Below are positions 1-11,795 of a stretch of 64,000 bases of DNA, one piece after another. How positions within the stretch are numbered: the stretch's first letter is position 1; every line of letters starts with the position of its first letter. The translations under genes were made by a program, and so were the position numbers. The DNA comes from Stenogyne calaminthoides (Eukaryota > Streptophyta > Magnoliopsida > Lamiales > Lamiaceae): assembly GCA_037126765.1 (NCBI GenBank), contig JBBCBC010000197.1, forward strand, positions 1 to 64,000, given 5' to 3'. The notes under the pieces were generated by a model. The model did not search any database and had not been told where the DNA came from. It saw nothing but the letters and a program-made list of their open reading frames with translations.

Positions 1-46
1 AGCCGAAGGCCCACACCAAGCATAAAGCCAAGAGAAGAACTCTCAC

Positions 47-1180
47 ATGGCTCGTTCAAAAGAGCACTACAGGCGGTCATACGAAAGACAGTTCGACCCT
101 GAAAGGAATGATGACTCTGCGGGTTCACAGCGAACCAAGTTAGTTTTCCAACACTTGGATTCAGAGTTCGGCGTCAGGCAGGCTCGTCACCATGGCCTAG
201 GTCAAGCCGAACCAGAAGGATCACTTTCCGTGACTCAGCCTGACCGCGCACAAAGACAAAGAGGATTAGCTAAAGATCGTCTGGGAAGGAGCCCATCACC
301 TTGCCATCATCAACGAGGTGATGCGGAGAGAACCCATTCACCTCATCGTCAGCGAGGTGGGGCAGATAGAAGCCTCTCACCTCGTCATCATCAACGAGGG
401 AGAGCTGAAAGAAGTCTCTTACCTTGCCACCAACAGCGAGGCGGAGCCAACCAAATTGATGTTGAACAACTAGCGGTAATAGTTCAAACCCTCAAGGATC
501 TTCAAGATCAGGTCGCTGTAAAAATGGAAACCCAACTCCTGCTAGGATTCCATTATCTCCATTATCACCGGCAATGATATTGGCTCCCGTCCAACCAAAA
601 GTCACGGCGATCTCCATCACTCAGTATCTTGGCGACACAGACCCCATACATCACGTTAGCAAGTTTACAACCTACATGAACTCAATGGGGGCAACCGATG
701 CGACTCAATGTCGGTTGTTTCCTCTCACATTGGGTGACCAAGCCTACGGATGGTACAACACCTTGCCACCATACTTGGTGGAATCTTTTCGACAAATGGC
801 GCAGCTCTTCCTCGACCACTACGCCACCATGACTCACAAGGTGGGAACGGCGGTTGTCATATATGTCCGCGTTCAAAGATGAGACCGACGCGCGATATAT
901 CGAAAAGGGTTGATAAATTGATCATGGACGGGAGCCACTCAAAGACAAAACTAAAGTTATGGGAGTTGTTTGAGGACTCCTAAGAACACGGTTGTGGAGG
1001 ACTATGAATATAGACTATCTGACATCCTACGCCAATTTCAGGCACCGAGCGGGAAAATTGATCAGTAGCGCCGAGCTGCTTGCTCAACGGATGGAAGAGC
1101 AGGGAACCAGCAACACAAATAAGCCAGCTACCAAGCTAGAAAAGTCGTACCTCGGTAGCTGATTATGTGACCCAAAAGCT
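47..1180 (+). pseudogene. Broken Ty3/gypsy gag (capsid) remnant
   Basis: Gag forms the particle in which a retrotransposon copies its RNA. The first readable block (47-577) is a hydrophilic Arg/His/Gln-rich N-terminal region with short repeats of the type SPCHHQRGDAE and SPRHHQRGRAE. The reading frame then changes near 574, and the second block (574-882) matches the plant retrotransposon gag domain: GDTDPIHH, a CRLFPLTLGDQAYGWYNTLP stretch, and FRQMAQLFLDHYA. A stop follows at 882, and the sequence reads on with further breaks to roughly 1,180. The domain style is that of Tat/Retand gypsy elements. No zinc knuckle or pol is attached. It is not translatable as one protein. Confidence 0.75.
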
Positions 1181-1440
1181 TACCGGAACCAATCTCAGGC
1201 GAGTCCCAGCTCAACACCTTGGAATGCAATGTATTTGAAGAAATATTACCAGTAGTTTGGTAGTCTAAATTTTATGAAATAGTTCGCCTCAAATTTAGAA
1301 ATGAAAGTTGATTTTTTGTCAAAGTTCGATTCAGTCAAATTTGTCATACACTTAGATTTTAGTGATCAGAAATTGGGGGCAGGTCTACTGACCTCTAACG
1401 AAATCAGTTGTTATAGTATATGTTCTAAACACAAAATGTT

Positions 1441-1775
1441 AAGGCATTAGGTCGCATCCAAATAAGACGACCATACAAGTGCTAAGGCACTAAGTCGCAT
1501 CCAAATAAGACGACCATACAAGTGCTAAGGCACTAAGTCGCATCCAAATAAGACGATCATACAAGTGTTAAGGCACTAAGTTGCATCCAAATAAGATGAC
1601 CATACAAGCGCTAAGGCACTAAGTCGCATCCAAATAAGACGACCATACAAGTGCCAAGGTAATAAGTCGCATCCAAATAAGACGACCATACAAGTGCCAA
1701 GGTAATAAGTCGCATCCAAATAAGACGACCAAATAAGTGCCAAGCACTAGGATCGCACCCAAATAAGACGATCAA
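1441..1775. repeat. 43-bp tandem repeat, nearly 8 copies
   Basis: Units begin at 1,441, 1,484, 1,527, 1,570, 1,613, 1,656, 1,699 and 1,742 (the last shortened). The core reads GTCGCATCCAAATAAGACGA and each unit carries GTCG and CGAC 13 bp apart as a small inverted pair. Degenerate copies of the same words continue to about 2,030. The array lies just after the gag remnant, a position where Tat-type gypsy elements carry tandem repeats. There are no unique spacers, so it is not a CRISPR array. Confidence 0.9.
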
Positions 1776-2608
1776 AATATTTTATACCATGGGCAAGGGG
1801 GCGGGTTATCGACCTCCAAGGAGATCGATTATCCAAAGTCGTCGATCTCTAAGGAGATCGACCTCCCAGAGATAGTCCACAAACATAAAATTTTCGTAAC
1901 AGGCATTCAAAGGCATCCAAAGTTACAAAACAATAAGACAACTAAGTCACATACAGCTAAGACGACCAGCCAATAAAGTTGCGAAATAATAAGACAACTA
2001 AGTCGCGTAAAATTAAGATGACAATCCAAACATAGATTGCAAGCACATAAGACAATTGAACATGCAAAATGCTAAGGCATTGGAAGTAAGCTTCAGTTTG
2101 TAGAGAACAAGCTAGTCTATTACACGGCAAAGCAAGAGACATGATAAAAGTCGACATAAGACTATAACAAAGAAGTACTAAGTAGCGTTTCAAAAAAAAA
2201 AGTACTAAGTAGCAGGATTCTCTTGAGTAGGAGCCACCTCCACCAAATCTTCATTAACGACCTCGCCTGGGGCAGCGATCACCCCACTTCCTTCCCTTGA
2301 GGCGATTCAACATAATGGATCTAGGAATTGGACCCAGCTAGTTGCTCGCCCCATCTTGCCCATCTCACCGTTCGACCCATCTCGCCTCGGAGCAGCTTGC
2401 CATATGTTCATTTCACCTGCTAGAGTCTGAATATGATTCTAGCAGTTCATGGCCACGCCGGAGGATTAGCCGGCCCCACTTCGCTCAATCTCGCCAGCTC
2501 GCCAAAATCCATTGGTGGAAACGAGCTAGAAGTGGGGCGAAACAACTGCTTTTATCTAGAAGGATATTTGAGAAGAGCATTAACCCAAGTGAAGCTCCTT
2601 TAGATGAG

Positions 2609-3240
2609 GGTCGCAACAAAAAAAGAATCAACTCAATCGGAGGTCGGGAACTCAAGTTATGGATTTAAACAAAAATCGATGCTCATTGAACTCGCCCAAC
2701 TCGCCTACTCGCCCCTACTCGCCCGAATCTAAACAACTCGCCCGCATAAGATCGATGTGGAAAATAATCTCGCTCATAACAATGAGAAGATCCTCGAAAA
2801 TACGTTCGCAACAAAAAAATAATCAACTCAATCGGAGGTCAGGAACTCGAGTTATGGATTTAAACAAAAACCGATGCTCATTGAACTCGCCCAACTCGCC
2901 TACTCGCCCCTACTCGCCCGAATCTGAACAACTCGCCCGCATAATATCGATGTGGTAAAATATCTCATTCATAACCATGAAAAGTTACTCGAAAATACGG
3001 TTGCAACAAAAAAAAGAATCAACCCAATCGGAGGTCGGGAACTCGAGTTATGGACGAAACAAAACTGATGCTCATTGGAACTCGCCCAACTCGCCTACTC
3101 GCCCCTACTCGCCCGAATCTAAACAACTCGCCCGCATAAGATCGATGTGGAAAAACATCTCGCTCATAACCATGAGAAGCTCCTCTAAAATACGGTCGCA
3201 ACAAAAAAAGAATCAACTCAATCGGAGGTCGGGAACTTGA
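2609..3240. repeat. Tandem repeat with a period of about 194-197 bp, just over 3 copies
   Basis: The marker word AACTCAATCGGAGGTCGGGA (with small changes) recurs at about 2,630, 2,824, 3,021 and 3,215. Each unit also carries GATGCTCATTGAACTCGCCC, a cluster of four to five ACTCGCC words, and GATCGATGTGG. Open frames that cross it are by-products of the repeat. It probably belongs to the non-coding 3' part of the gypsy element. Confidence 0.85.
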
Positions 3241-3259
3241 GTTATGGACGTAACAAAAG

Positions 3260-6200
3260 TGATGCTCGATGGAGCTCGCCCATCTCGCCCGTGAGCTCGC
3301 CCATCTCGCCCTTGAGCTCGCCTCATATCGCAACTTGCCCATCAACAAAGTAAGTCGTCCGGTGGTGCGAGTAACTCGCTTAAGGGCGAGACGCCAATAT
3401 TTCTCGCCCACAGGCAACAAGCCCGATGGGCAAGTCTCTCAGCTCGCCAGGGCGCAACTCATCCACCTAGTTGCTCGCCCACCGAGCTCTACACGACTCC
3501 AGTGGCACTAATTCCTTGTCTACGTCCCCCGAACTCACCAAAGCAGTTGGCAATTCGCCCGGGGCACCCACGTGTTGCTCAAACTCTCGGCCCAATCTAC
3601 ACGCAAAGAGCTTGCAGATCACTCTTCATCATCGCTCGACCCACATCATTTCCTGTTGGGATTATACTGAAAAGTATGTTTTTACTTTGTACAATCGAAA
3701 CTGAATTCTCAGACTTATTTACTGAAATAAATTGTTTATCACTGATGCTTTAAATATGATTGAATGTTATATATATTTACTGCATAACTGTTCAATAATT
3801 CGTACGTGTTACACTGTAGTTAATTTAGTGATACCCGATCACAGAAGATTAAATTAACAGTTCCTTGTAACTATAAGTACGCCATTCACGACCTAGATGG
3901 AAATGAACAACCATCGCGAAAGGTTGAGGTGTAAGGCTCAGATTGGTTTGTCTTGACCAAGAGATTACACTAGTGCATGACTGATGCGCTGAATAGGACC
4001 TACAGGAGGATTAATTCTTCAGAACTGAACAAGGAAGAATTAGACCTCAGTGGTTCGTTGTTTCTTAACCTTTGTCCCTTAAATAGGATCACGTGGGATT
4101 GGTAATTACTTTGACTTATCATGGGTAGCGAATCAGAGAGAGATTCAATACTTTTTATCTTGGGTAATATTATTGGTCACATGTGATTGCTAAGATTTAA
4201 TACGAAGAATCGTGTGCAAGTACGCTTGCTTGATTTGCCCCCTTGGGAGGTTCATAAGTTTTATCATACCAAATCTTGCAAGTGGAATTAGTTTCCGGTA
4301 TGGATAATAATGTTGAACCGTTCCTCGACCAAGGACAAAAGATATTAATTAACGGAAAGCTATTTCAGTGGCTTGATTAATGGGCTAGATAATCTTAAAC
4401 ACGGGAAATAATGACCGGGAGCCATATTGACTGTAATATGGGTTAAGATGGATAGTTCAATATTAATTATGTAGTGGGATTAATTAATATTTATGGGCTT
4501 GAATTATATTGTGGCTCAATATTAGATATTCAAGATCCATTAGAAGGTCCAATCTTAATTCTCCTAAAGGCCCCCTGAGTAGCCCAACATATAGTCCAAT
4601 AACTGAAAAGGTGATTAAAATAAAATAAATATTGTTGCTTAATATTTCCTCTATTTTTCGAAATTTATGGATAAAAGAGGGAGAAAGATTTTCTTTGAAT
4701 TTTGTTATGGAATGAAGATATGTATTCTTGGAATACAAGATTATCTCATTAAATTCAAGAAATCTCCCACTTGATTATCTATATGAATATTTCAAAATTT
4801 TTGAATATTATGGGCAAGAAAGATTTTCTTGATTTTCTTGAAAAGATATTATGGAAGATATGTATTTCTTGAAATACAAGAATATCTCATAAATTCAAGA
4901 AGATCCAAATCTTGTTATCTTGAGCCAAAGTTTTCGAAAATTACTCCATAATAGAGGAGGTGGGATTTTTGTGGAATATTTTAATTATGGGAAAAGGAAT
5001 ATAAGAGATATATTCAAGATTTCTTGGTGACCAAGAAAAGTCTTTTCCCACATTGAAAAATCACTAAAATTTCGTTCACCCTCCCTCTTATAAATAGGGG
5101 ATGATTAGTTCATTCCCAAGTACAATTCCATGTGCTGGAAATATTAGCAAATCCACATAAGTGGTGCAACAAAGTTTATTTTTTCTTTTTGTTAATTGTT
5201 CGCGAGTATCCTTCCACCGGATTGTCGAGCAAAGGCTAAGGAAATACTTGGGAAGTCCTTTTGGTTAGTCCGTCCGACCAAAGCCACTGCCATCCCGAGA
5301 GGTACGTTCACGTAAACCCGTAGATTCCGCATGCGTAGGTTTTACGTGGCTTTTTATATGCTTGATTTGTTGTTGCAATTATTATTTGAATTAATATAGG
5401 ATTAATTCATGCTAGTAATAATTAATGAATTAAATTTGTATTTAAATATTCACCCCGAATAGATCTGTGCGAATCATTCCCCAACATTTCCACCTCGCCA
5501 AAAAAGAGGGCCATTTTCCATTTCTTAAAAATGGCTTGGTGAAGGATGTGTCGTGCTACTCGCCCAGCTCGCTCCGCGTCACTCATAAATGGCCCAAGAA
5601 AGAATGTTACAGCTCGCCCAATCAAAAAGCCAGCTAGCTCAATGCTCACCTTCTAAAGCCAACTCGGATCAGAGAAGTCGCCAACACCAAGTAATCCGCC
5701 CACAAGGCAGGTAGCAAGTCGCCAGACTCTAAACACAAGTCCCCCAACTCGGCGAGCCATCCAAAGAAAAAGAACTCGCCCGACATCGCCTACTCGCCCG
5801 AGTCGCAAGTAACTCACCCGACAGTTCAAATGGCTCGCCTAAGGGCGAGACGCTGATATTCAAGAAATTCGCCGCGTGAGTAAGTCGCCTTTAATTCAAC
5901 TAACTCACCTAAGGGTAAGACACCGTTATTCAAGAGGCACAAAGGCAAGTCATCCGGGATTACAACTCACCCAAACTGCCTAGGAAAGGCAAGTCTCCCG
6001 GGAGTCGCCCGTAGAGGCAATTGTCTAACTCAAGCAACTGAACGAGTAAATTGTAACTCACCTAGCTCAAGATACTCGCCCAACACTCAAATCGGTCATT
6101 GAAGCGGGATCTCGCCAAACATAGACAAAACGCCCAAGTCGCCAAGTTATGCTCACGAAGATTCAGGTCTCTACTCCCACTTGAGGTGAATAGTAACCTG

Positions 6201-6620
6201 AGAGGCAATTGTTGTGTGCCAAATGATCTGGGCTAATTATTTGGGTTCCTTATGTCATTAAGTTACACATGGAGGGTCCACTAACCTCTATTAAAAATGA
6301 GATATGGGGCAAGTTGTCATGAGTCAAAGACGAGCTCGCCCGGCCGAGTCCAAGGATGGGGCAAGTTGCTCGCCTAACTCGCCCGCTCAACCCGACTACT
6401 CGTAAGATGTCCACCGAAGTTGCCCTTTAGACAACAAGGTGGGCAAGTTGCCCACCCGATGGTCGTCGTGCCCGCTACTCACCCGCGCCCGTACCATGGT
6501 CGTCGCCCGCGCCCGCGCCATGGTCGCCCGCTGGTGTCGTGCCTGTTACTCGCCAAAAGATGGGCGAGTTCGCCCCTACTACCGGGCGACTCACCCCGCC
6601 TAGTCGCCCACTTCGCCAGC
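3260..6620. repeat. CTCGCC-rich sequence, interrupted by the solo LTR
   Basis: From 3,260 to 3,650 and again from 5,490 to 6,620 the hexamer CTCGCC (with variants ctcgccc, ctcgcct, ctcaccc) recurs every 10 to 40 bases, mostly in one orientation. The solo copia LTR at 3,654-5,486 splits the tract and lacks the motif. The tract is part of the gypsy element and runs into its probable LTR. Several apparent open frames here (for example 3,019-3,420 minus and 6,420-6,641 plus) are artefacts of the repeated word. Confidence 0.7.
3654..5486 (+). mobile_element. Solo LTR of the 1.8-kb copia family (copy 1)
   Basis: The sequence starts TGTTGGGATTATACTG and ends CCCCAACA, the same termini as the two LTRs of the full-length copia element at 11,796-21,091, and it is collinear with them along its whole 1,833 bp. 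It is flanked by the direct repeat TTTCC (3,649-3,653 and 5,487-5,491). Perfect target-site duplication around a single LTR means the element inserted normally and then lost its interior by recombination between its two LTRs. A TATA-like CTTATAAATAG lies near 5,089, the likely LTR promoter. Confidence 0.93.
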
Positions 6621-7310
6621 GAGACAACACTCTCAATGTAATTGCGTACACAAAGAGGCAAGTTATACTTACTCAATTTTATGAGATCTGTGATCAAGGT
6701 AAATGGGATAGAGAGATTTAAGTCAAAGGTTTCCCACTTACCAAGACCTGATTTTGGCTAAACAGACACATAAACCTCCAGCCTCAACCAACATCAGAGA
6801 ATCTCCCCCAAATGGCCGAGAAGACTCTGAAGATATGACTGGTCCTATAGCCGCGGACTCAAAGAGGAAAGAATAGGCGCAAATCTCCATGAACCATTTG
6901 CAACCCGCCTCGCTTCAAATCTGGAGACGTGTTTAGCTTGATGTAATAGGTTCTTAGAGTCCAACTTAATCGGAAAACATTTAATGCTAGGTCAAACTCC
7001 CCCTTGAGGCGCGAGAAAGACCAACTAGTGAACTTGTAGTATAAATACTAGAAATTAGAACTCATTAAGGGGGGAATTTTAACATTCAATACAACGGCTT
7101 TATCACCAACAAAAGAGGTCTTCGCCCAAATCCTCTCAAGATTTATTTATCGATCTAACACTTAGATTTTAACATTTATCACTTCATACAATGAAGAACA
7201 TTCAATTTGTTCTTCATTAATCACACTTGTTTCTCCACTAATACTTGTTTGTTATACCAATCCACGTAGCCACATTCAATGTCTCGTTTCGTAAATTTTG
7301 GTATACAACA
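6315..7310 (+). mobile_element. Probable LTR of the CTCGCC-rich gypsy element
   Basis: The stretch begins TGTCATGAGTC directly after a purine-rich GATATGGGGCAAG that could be the polypurine tract, and it ends TTTTGGTATACAACA. A TATA-like AGTATAAATACTAG sits near 7,036, followed by about 270 bp of R-U5-like sequence. Its end closely resembles that of the gypsy LTR at 60,663-61,540 (TTTTTGGTATCAACA). The partner LTR lies outside the window, so the boundaries cannot be confirmed by comparison or by a target-site duplication. Confidence 0.45.
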
Positions 7311-7638
7311 TCTCTGACAGATATGATTCTTGAGTGCTACTCACCGTTGGATTGATTGATGATCAGACGGTCGAAAATAATTCCTTCCTTTCCTTTACGC
7401 GGCCAGCTTGCTAAATTAATAATTGGGCTGGCTAGTAACTAGGCCTATCTTCGGACTGGGCCGACTTAATTAATAAGGAATGATCCCCAACCCACACACA
7501 GAAAAATAAAAGAATCTTGTTTTTTTCGAAAACGCGACAATAAGCGTCATTATGAATAGATCAAAATTTTACGTGATGTAAATTAACGTAACATGACCAA
7601 TAAAAAGAACCAAAACAGGCCACCTCAGTCGAGAACAA
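7311..7638. other. Unassigned stretch between retroelements
   Basis: This 330-bp stretch lies between the probable gypsy LTR and solo LTR copy 2. It contains two GGGCC-type words and no open frame or motif I can assign. It may be old flanking DNA or the outer part of the minus-strand chromovirus, which resumes on the far side of the solo LTR. Confidence 0.4.
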
Positions 7639-9478
7639 TGTTGGGGAATAAGTTTGCACAGATCAATTCGGGATGAATATTTAAATACAAATTTAATTTT
7701 ATAATTATTACTAGCATTGAATTAGTCCTATATTAATTCAAATAATAATCCAACAACAAATCATGCATATAATTAATTCACGTAAATCCTACGCATGATG
7801 AATTCTACGAGTTTACGTGAACGTACCTCTTGGGACGGCAATGGTCTTGTTGATTAGACACACCAAAAGAACTTCTCAAGTATTCCCTTAATCCTTGCTC
7901 GACTATCCGGTGGTAGGACGCTTGCGAACAATTAACAAAAGAAAAATAAATTATGTTGCACCACCTTTGTGGATTTACTAATTTTTCCAACATATGGAAT
8001 TGTACTTGGGAATGAAAGAATCATCCCTATTTATTTATAGAGTAGAGGTGGTCGAAATTTGGGGCAAAAAACAATGTGGGAAAACCTTTTCTTGATCTCC
8101 AAGAAATCTTGAATATATCTTCTATATTCTTTTTCCCATAATTATAATATTCCACAAAATCCCACCTACTCTTTGTTATGGATTAATTTCGAAAATTATA
8201 GGGCAAGAATCCAAGATTTGGATCTTCTTGAATTTATGAGATATTCTTGTATTTCAAGAAATACATATCTTCCATAATATATTTTCAAGAAAATCAAGAA
8301 AATCTTTATTTCCCTTAATTATCAAAAATTTCGAAATTTTCTCTATGGATAACCAAGTGGGAGATTTCTTGAATTTAATGAGATAATCTTGTATTCCAAG
8401 AATACATATCCTCATTCCATAACAAAATTCAAAGAAAATCTTTCTCCCCTTTTTATCCATAAATTTCGAATTTCATGGAAAAATAAGGCAACAATATTTA
8501 TTTTATTTTAAACACATTTTTCAGTTATTGGACTATATGTTCGGCTACTTAGGGGGCCTTTAGGAGAATTAAGATTGGACCTTCCAATGGATCTTGAATT
8601 ATCAATATTGAGCCACAATATTATTCAAGTCCATAAATATTAATTAATCTCACTACACAATTAATATTGCACTATCCATCTTAACCATATTACAGTCAAT
8701 ATGGCTCCCGGTTATTATTTCCCGTGTTTAAGATTATCTAGCCCATTAATAATTCAAGCCACTGAAATAGCTTTCCATTAATTAATATCTTATGTCCTTG
8801 GTCAAGGAACGGTTCAACATTATTATCCATACCGGAAACTAGTTCCACTTGCAAGATTTGGTATGATAAATCTTATGAACCTCCCAAGGGGGCAAATCGA
8901 ACAAGCGTACTTGCACACGATTCTCCGTATTAAATCTTAGCAATCGCATGTGTCCAATAATATTGCCCAAGATAAAAAGTATTGAATCTCGTTGATTCTC
9001 TACCCATGATAAGTCAAAGCAATAGTTACCAACCACACGTGATCCTATTTAAGGAACGAAGATTAAGAAATAACGAACAACTGAGGTCTAATTCTTCCAT
9101 GTTTAGTTCTGAAGAATTTGTCCTCCTGTAGGTCCTATTCAGTGCATCAGTCATGCACTAGATTAATCTCTTGGTCAAGACAAGTCAATCCGAGCTTTAC
9201 ACTTCAACCTTTCACTATGGATTGTTCATTTCCATCTAGGTCGTGAATGGTGTACTTTTAGTTACAAGGGACTGTTAATTTAATCTTCTTTGATCTGGTA
9301 TCACTAAATTAACTACAATGTAACACGTACAATTTATTGAACAGTTATGTAGTAAATAAATGTAACATTCGATGATATTTAAGGCATCAGTGATAAACAA
9401 TTTATTTCAGTAAATAAGTCCGAAATTCAGTTTTGATTATACAAAGTAAAAAACATATTTTCCAGTATAATCCCAACA
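7639..9478 (-). mobile_element. Solo LTR of the 1.8-kb copia family (copy 2, reversed)
   Basis: Read on the minus strand it starts TGTTGGGATTATACTGG and ends CCCCAACA, 1,840 bp, collinear with the other copies. The direct repeat AACAA flanks it (7,634-7,638 and 9,479-9,483), a perfect target-site duplication. Open frames on its minus strand (for example 8,254-8,460) recur in other copies and are not genes. Confidence 0.93.
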
Positions 9479-9856
9479 AACAATCACTACCAGATTGCGG
9501 TAGTATAAAAGCTGATGAAAAATATAAATTTTACCAAAGAAATGGTCATGGGAAGAGACAACCACTAATCGAAATGTTTCTTTGCGATTAAAGGTGGGAG
9601 CATAAAACGATTGAGACAAAAATAAACACGAACAAATTCTCGAGATGAGGACCACGGAGAAATTCTCTGCCACAAGTCAAAGGCTGCTAACCATATCAAA
9701 AGTGCATAACGAAATGTTTAAATACTCCACAAATCCAAGGCCCATGAACCAAGCCTTATAACTGACGGACAAGTAAATAAGAAACTAACTTAAGCAGAAA
9801 AAGGAAATAATTCGACATATAACAAACTAAGTAAACAATCACAAACTGCTTCACGG

Positions 9857-11795
9857 CTACTGCTGTCGATACACCTGGATAGGCTTCGAAGCAGTGTGTC
9901 TATCAATTGCCCCACCCTCCCCCGGCGAAACGACCTTGTCCGCAAGGTCAAAATCTGGGAACTGCATGGCCACGGAAGTCATCATCATCCAACCACAAAT
10001 TTTCATCACTTCCCAAACCTTGCCAACGGACGAGCAACTGTTCAACCAGCATTCTATCGCGATCAATCTGGCTACGACCTACAATCAACTCCGGCAGAAA
10101 GGGCGGATCCACCGCGAGCAGGTCCTCGGACAATGTCGGTGATGCATCAATCGACCCACCGAGGCCTTTAGCAAGGAAACATGGAACACCGGGTGGATCC
10201 AGGTATTGGCTGGCAGCTTCAATCGATATGCCGACGGCCCAACCCGAGCCTCAATTTCAGACGAACCCGTAGTAGCGCGGGGCCAACTTGACCGACCCGG
10301 CGGGAAACAAGATACGCTGTCGGTACAACCTGACGATGCTTATTGGCCTCCCGGACCATCCGATGTTGATCCCGGATCAAGTGAGCACGCAGCGAACTCA
10401 GAATGTCGTCCCTTTCCCAGAGCGCATCAGCCAACACCCGAACCCGAATTTTCCCGGGAAGAAAGGGAGTAATGGGGGGAGGAGGATGGCCGTAAACCAC
10501 CTCAAACGGTGTGGTGCCCGCGGCCGACTGAAAACCAGTATTATAATAGAACTCCGCCCATGCCAACAATTTCCCCTACTGCTTAGAGCACTCCGAGGCG
10601 AAACAGTGAAGGTACGTCTCCACGCAATGGTTCAGCACCTCGGTCTGACCATCGATCTCGGGACTTATCCGTAGTTTAGTTCCCAAAGCCTTAAACAACT
10701 CCCGCCAAAAAGAACTCAAGAATAGTGGGTCCCGATCCGACATGATGGAGGCGGGGACCCCGTGCAATTTGACCACGTCCCGCATAAATATCTCGGACAC
10801 CGATTGGGCCGTGAAGGGATGCCGCAAACCCAGGAAATGCCTGTATTTAGAGAAACAACTCACTACCACCAAAATGCAGTCAAGCCCCCGCGAACAGGGC
10901 AACCCTGTTATGAAATCTGCTAATGTCCTCCCACACTTGACTCAGTATCAAAAGTGGGCTCAACAGCCCTTTCGGTGATTAGGTTTCATATTCATTTCTC
11001 TGGCAGACATCACATTCGGCCACAAACCGAATAACAGCCCGAATCATTCCCGGCCAGTAGACGAAGGCAGAGAAGCGCTTATAAGTGCGCAAGGCCCCCG
11101 CGTGTCCACCACCCGGCGTTGCATGAAACTCATGAAGCAATTTAGTAACCCACCGTGAACTCTTCGGAATTGCCATGCCTTGTAGACTAAAGTGTCGTTT
11201 GACCACGTAAAGTGTTTAGGATCCGGTCGCCCCACGTCCAAGACCGAAATGATCTTTGCGAGCTCATCGTCCGCCCAGACCGTGACACACAACGCACCCA
11301 ATCATGCCACTGTGGGGTCGACACCGCTGCGAAGATGGTCTCCTCCTCCCGTCGTGACGAAGCATCCCCCGCATGATATACACCTCCTCCTTATAGACCA
11401 TCTCAAAATCATAGCCCAATAATTTGACGGCCCAATTTTGTTGTGTTGGTGTTGTCAACGGTTGCACGAGCAGGTGTTTGAGGCTGCGCTGATTTGTTCG
11501 AACCTCGAAGTGGCGACCCAGAAGGTACGGTAGCCAGCGTTGCACGGCCAAGACTAGTGCCATTAACTCCCTCTCGTAAGTGGACTTGGCAAGCGTGTGA
11601 CCCGTCATTTTCTTGCTAAAATAAGCAATGGGTTGCTTGTCCTGCATTAATACGGGCCCCAACCCATAGCCGGAAGCATCGCATTCCACCACAAACTGTT
11701 TCGAGAAGTCCGGCATACGGAGAACTGGAGTAGCAGTTAAGGCGACCATAAGATCTTGTAAGGCTTGCTCGGCCTCGAACGACCACTGCCATTTG
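9857..11795 (-). pseudogene. Gypsy pol, C-terminal part: RNase H, integrase, chromodomain (broken)
   Basis: RNase H is read from 11,749 to about 11,400 (VVECDASGYGLGPVLMQ, AYFSKK, STYERELMALVLAVQRW, NQRSLKHLL where DQRSLKHLL is usual). The integrase zinc finger follows (11,206-10,979: HEFHATPGGGHAG, CDVCQRNEYE), then the catalytic core (10,902-10,576: MSDRDPLFLSSFWRELF, DGQTEVLNHCVETYL) and AEFYYNTGFQSAAGTTPFEV (10,569 onward). The tail (10,133-9,857) reads LLVRWQGLGSDENLW and then FPDFDLADKV in another frame, the signature of a chromodomain that steers integration to particular chromatin. At least four frame changes break the protein. Confidence 0.88.

Larger units (their letters stand above)
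1..7310 (+). mobile_element. Partial Ty3/gypsy element, gag-only as seen, with tandem-repeat arrays and a probable 3' LTR
   Basis: The left end lies outside the window. Reading left to right there is a gag remnant (to about 1,180), a 43-bp tandem array (1,441-1,775), a roughly 195-bp tandem array (2,609-3,240), long CTCGCC-rich stretches, and a probable LTR (6,315-7,310). A solo copia LTR (3,654-5,486) is inserted in it. No protease, reverse transcriptase or integrase is recognisable between gag and the LTR. That order, with tandem repeats between coding part and 3' LTR, is known from Tat/Ogre/Retand gypsy elements and from non-autonomous gag-only relatives. The grouping of all these parts into one element is inferred; they could belong to two overlapping insertions. 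Confidence 0.5.

Noticed and set aside
1441..1775. Regular 43-bp repeats that could suggest a CRISPR-like array
   Set aside because: Units follow each other without unique spacers, and the setting is a plant retroelement.
2342..3511. Several plus- and minus-strand frames of 80-130 codons
   Set aside because: They are translations of the 195-bp and CTCGCC repeats and repeat themselves with the DNA.
8254..8460. Minus-strand frame MDKKGRKIFFEF with a counterpart at 4,484-4,738
   Set aside because: The same text recurs in several LTR copies and drifts freely, so it is LTR sequence, not a gene.
10219..11422. Plus-strand open frames of 76-128 codons
   Set aside because: They are shadows of the minus-strand integrase and RNase H reading.
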